13,595 nt of DNA from DASTRU01 sp035761045. GTDB lineage: Bacteria; Pseudomonadota; Gammaproteobacteria; Burkholderiales; Burkholderiaceae_E. A program made the position numbers and the translations under genes. Positions 13,121-13,595 of the stretch are shown piece by piece. The notes under the pieces are model-generated. The model had not been told where the DNA came from and did not search any database. It worked only from the letters and a program-made list of their open reading frames with translations. The number at the start of each line of letters is the position of its first letter. The first letter of the stretch is position 1. The stretch spans positions 1 through 13,595 of the forward strand of contig DASTRU010000016.1 in assembly GCA_035761045.1 (NCBI GenBank), given 5' to 3'.

Positions 13121-13595
13121 ATGTCGCAGTCATTTGCAACGACTTGGAATCAGGTCGATTCGACGCATCGCTTGATTTGGCGCGATGTAAGTAGCGGTTT
13201 TCGCACCGTGGTGCGTTCGACTCTTGCCGTAACCGGCATCGCGACGATCGCCGCGGCGGCCTTCGTGGTGTCGCGACCCGAGATCCGCGACGTGGTGGCG
13301 GACTTCGGGGCCGAAGTCAAAGTCGCGATCTTTGGCGTGGAGCCGTCCGTGGCGTCCGCAACGCCAGGGTCGGAGGAAACCATCACCGTCAAGGCCGATG
13401 AATCGAACGCATCCCCGAAAAGCGCGGCGTCGTCGTCCGTTGTGATGCAGTTGCCCGTCGAGCAGCGCGCCGCGACGGAATATTTGTCGCGCAAATACCG
13501 TTTGGCGCCCGATGCGATTGGTGTGTTTGTGTCCGAAGCATTTCGCGTTGCTCAGGAGTTGCGCCTGGATCCGCTGCTGGTGCTGGCGGTGATGA
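13121..13595 (+). CDS. Lytic transglycosylase, SLT-domain type, N-terminal part (partial)
   Basis: The first 158 codons of a gene are cut by the window end. ATG 13121 has a strong AAGGAGG (13109-13115) 5 nt upstream. The protein starts with a short cytoplasmic N terminus and one transmembrane anchor (about 29-50, VVRSTLAVTGIATIAAAAFV), followed by a Ser/Ala-rich periplasmic linker (about 75-105). Then comes VEQRAATEYLSRKYRLAPDA and the SLT entry helix LRLDPLLVLAVM (147-158). In this family the catalytic glutamate (AxESxFNP) comes immediately after LAVM, so it lies just past the window end. Such enzymes cleave peptidoglycan glycan strands to 1,6-anhydromuramic ends. It sits head to head with ubiD. 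Confidence 0.8.
   Translation, partial: MSQSFATTWNQVDSTHRLIWRDVSSGFRTVVRSTLAVTGIATIAAAAFVVSRPEIRDVVADFGAEVKVAIFGVEPSVASATPGSEETITVKADESNASPKSAASSSVVMQLPVEQRAATEYLSRKYRLAPDAIGVFVSEAFRVAQELRLDPLLVLAVM

Overview
The window looks like chromosomal core genome of a betaproteobacterium, most likely Burkholderiales or a close relative. The GC content is high, codons favour GCG, CGC and GAC, and several families are typical of that group: the DUF1631 protein, an OxyR upstream of Dps, a UbiD next to an SLT-type transglycosylase gene, and ExbB/ExbD directly behind dapB. I see no insertion sequence, phage gene, CRISPR array or rRNA. All assignments come from reading protein motifs by eye, without database searches.

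Layout. (1) 1-2129, plus strand: the 3' end of dapB, then exbB-like, exbD-like and a BtuF-like periplasmic binding protein, so tightly packed (5 bp, 11 bp, then a 4-bp overlap) that they probably form one operon. It pairs a proton-driven ExbBD motor with a corrinoid or iron-chelate type receptor. (2) 2149-3656, minus strand: an orphan ParA-type ATPase and a SapC-family protein, separated by a 143-bp spacer with a perfect 16-bp palindrome and a strong hairpin. (3) 3718-4250, plus strand: tRNA-Ala(CGC) with a visible promoter and terminator, then a small HNH-type protein. (4) 4403-5395, plus strand: a stand-alone Lon-like AAA+ ATPase without a protease domain, ending at a strong hairpin shared with dps. 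(5) 5450-7009, minus strand: oxyR (redox cysteines exactly at 199 and 208) followed by dps, an oxidative-stress pair; each has an operator-like dyad just upstream. (6) 7065-9398, minus strand: a large DUF1631 protein. (7) 9621-11102, plus strand: a PBP4-type D-Ala-D-Ala carboxypeptidase with all three active-site motifs, convergent with (8) ubiD, 11108-12637, minus strand (ubiquinone biosynthesis). (9) 13121-13595, plus strand: the start of a membrane-anchored lytic transglycosylase, cut by the window end.

The most unusual part is the 483-bp region between ubiD and the transglycosylase gene. On the plus side a good sigma70-like promoter leads into a roughly 290-nt leader with a 5' hairpin, a terminator-like hairpin with a competing upstream arm, and two copies of a GCCACGG arm that compete for one CCGTGGC partner just before the ribosome binding site. 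On the minus side the ubiD leader can form a 14-bp helix with ubiD codons 4-8, or a shorter exclusive hairpin, around a 14-bp palindrome. Both look like RNA-level control. No known riboswitch class was recognised, so this is the best candidate here for something undescribed, but it rests only on pairing by eye.
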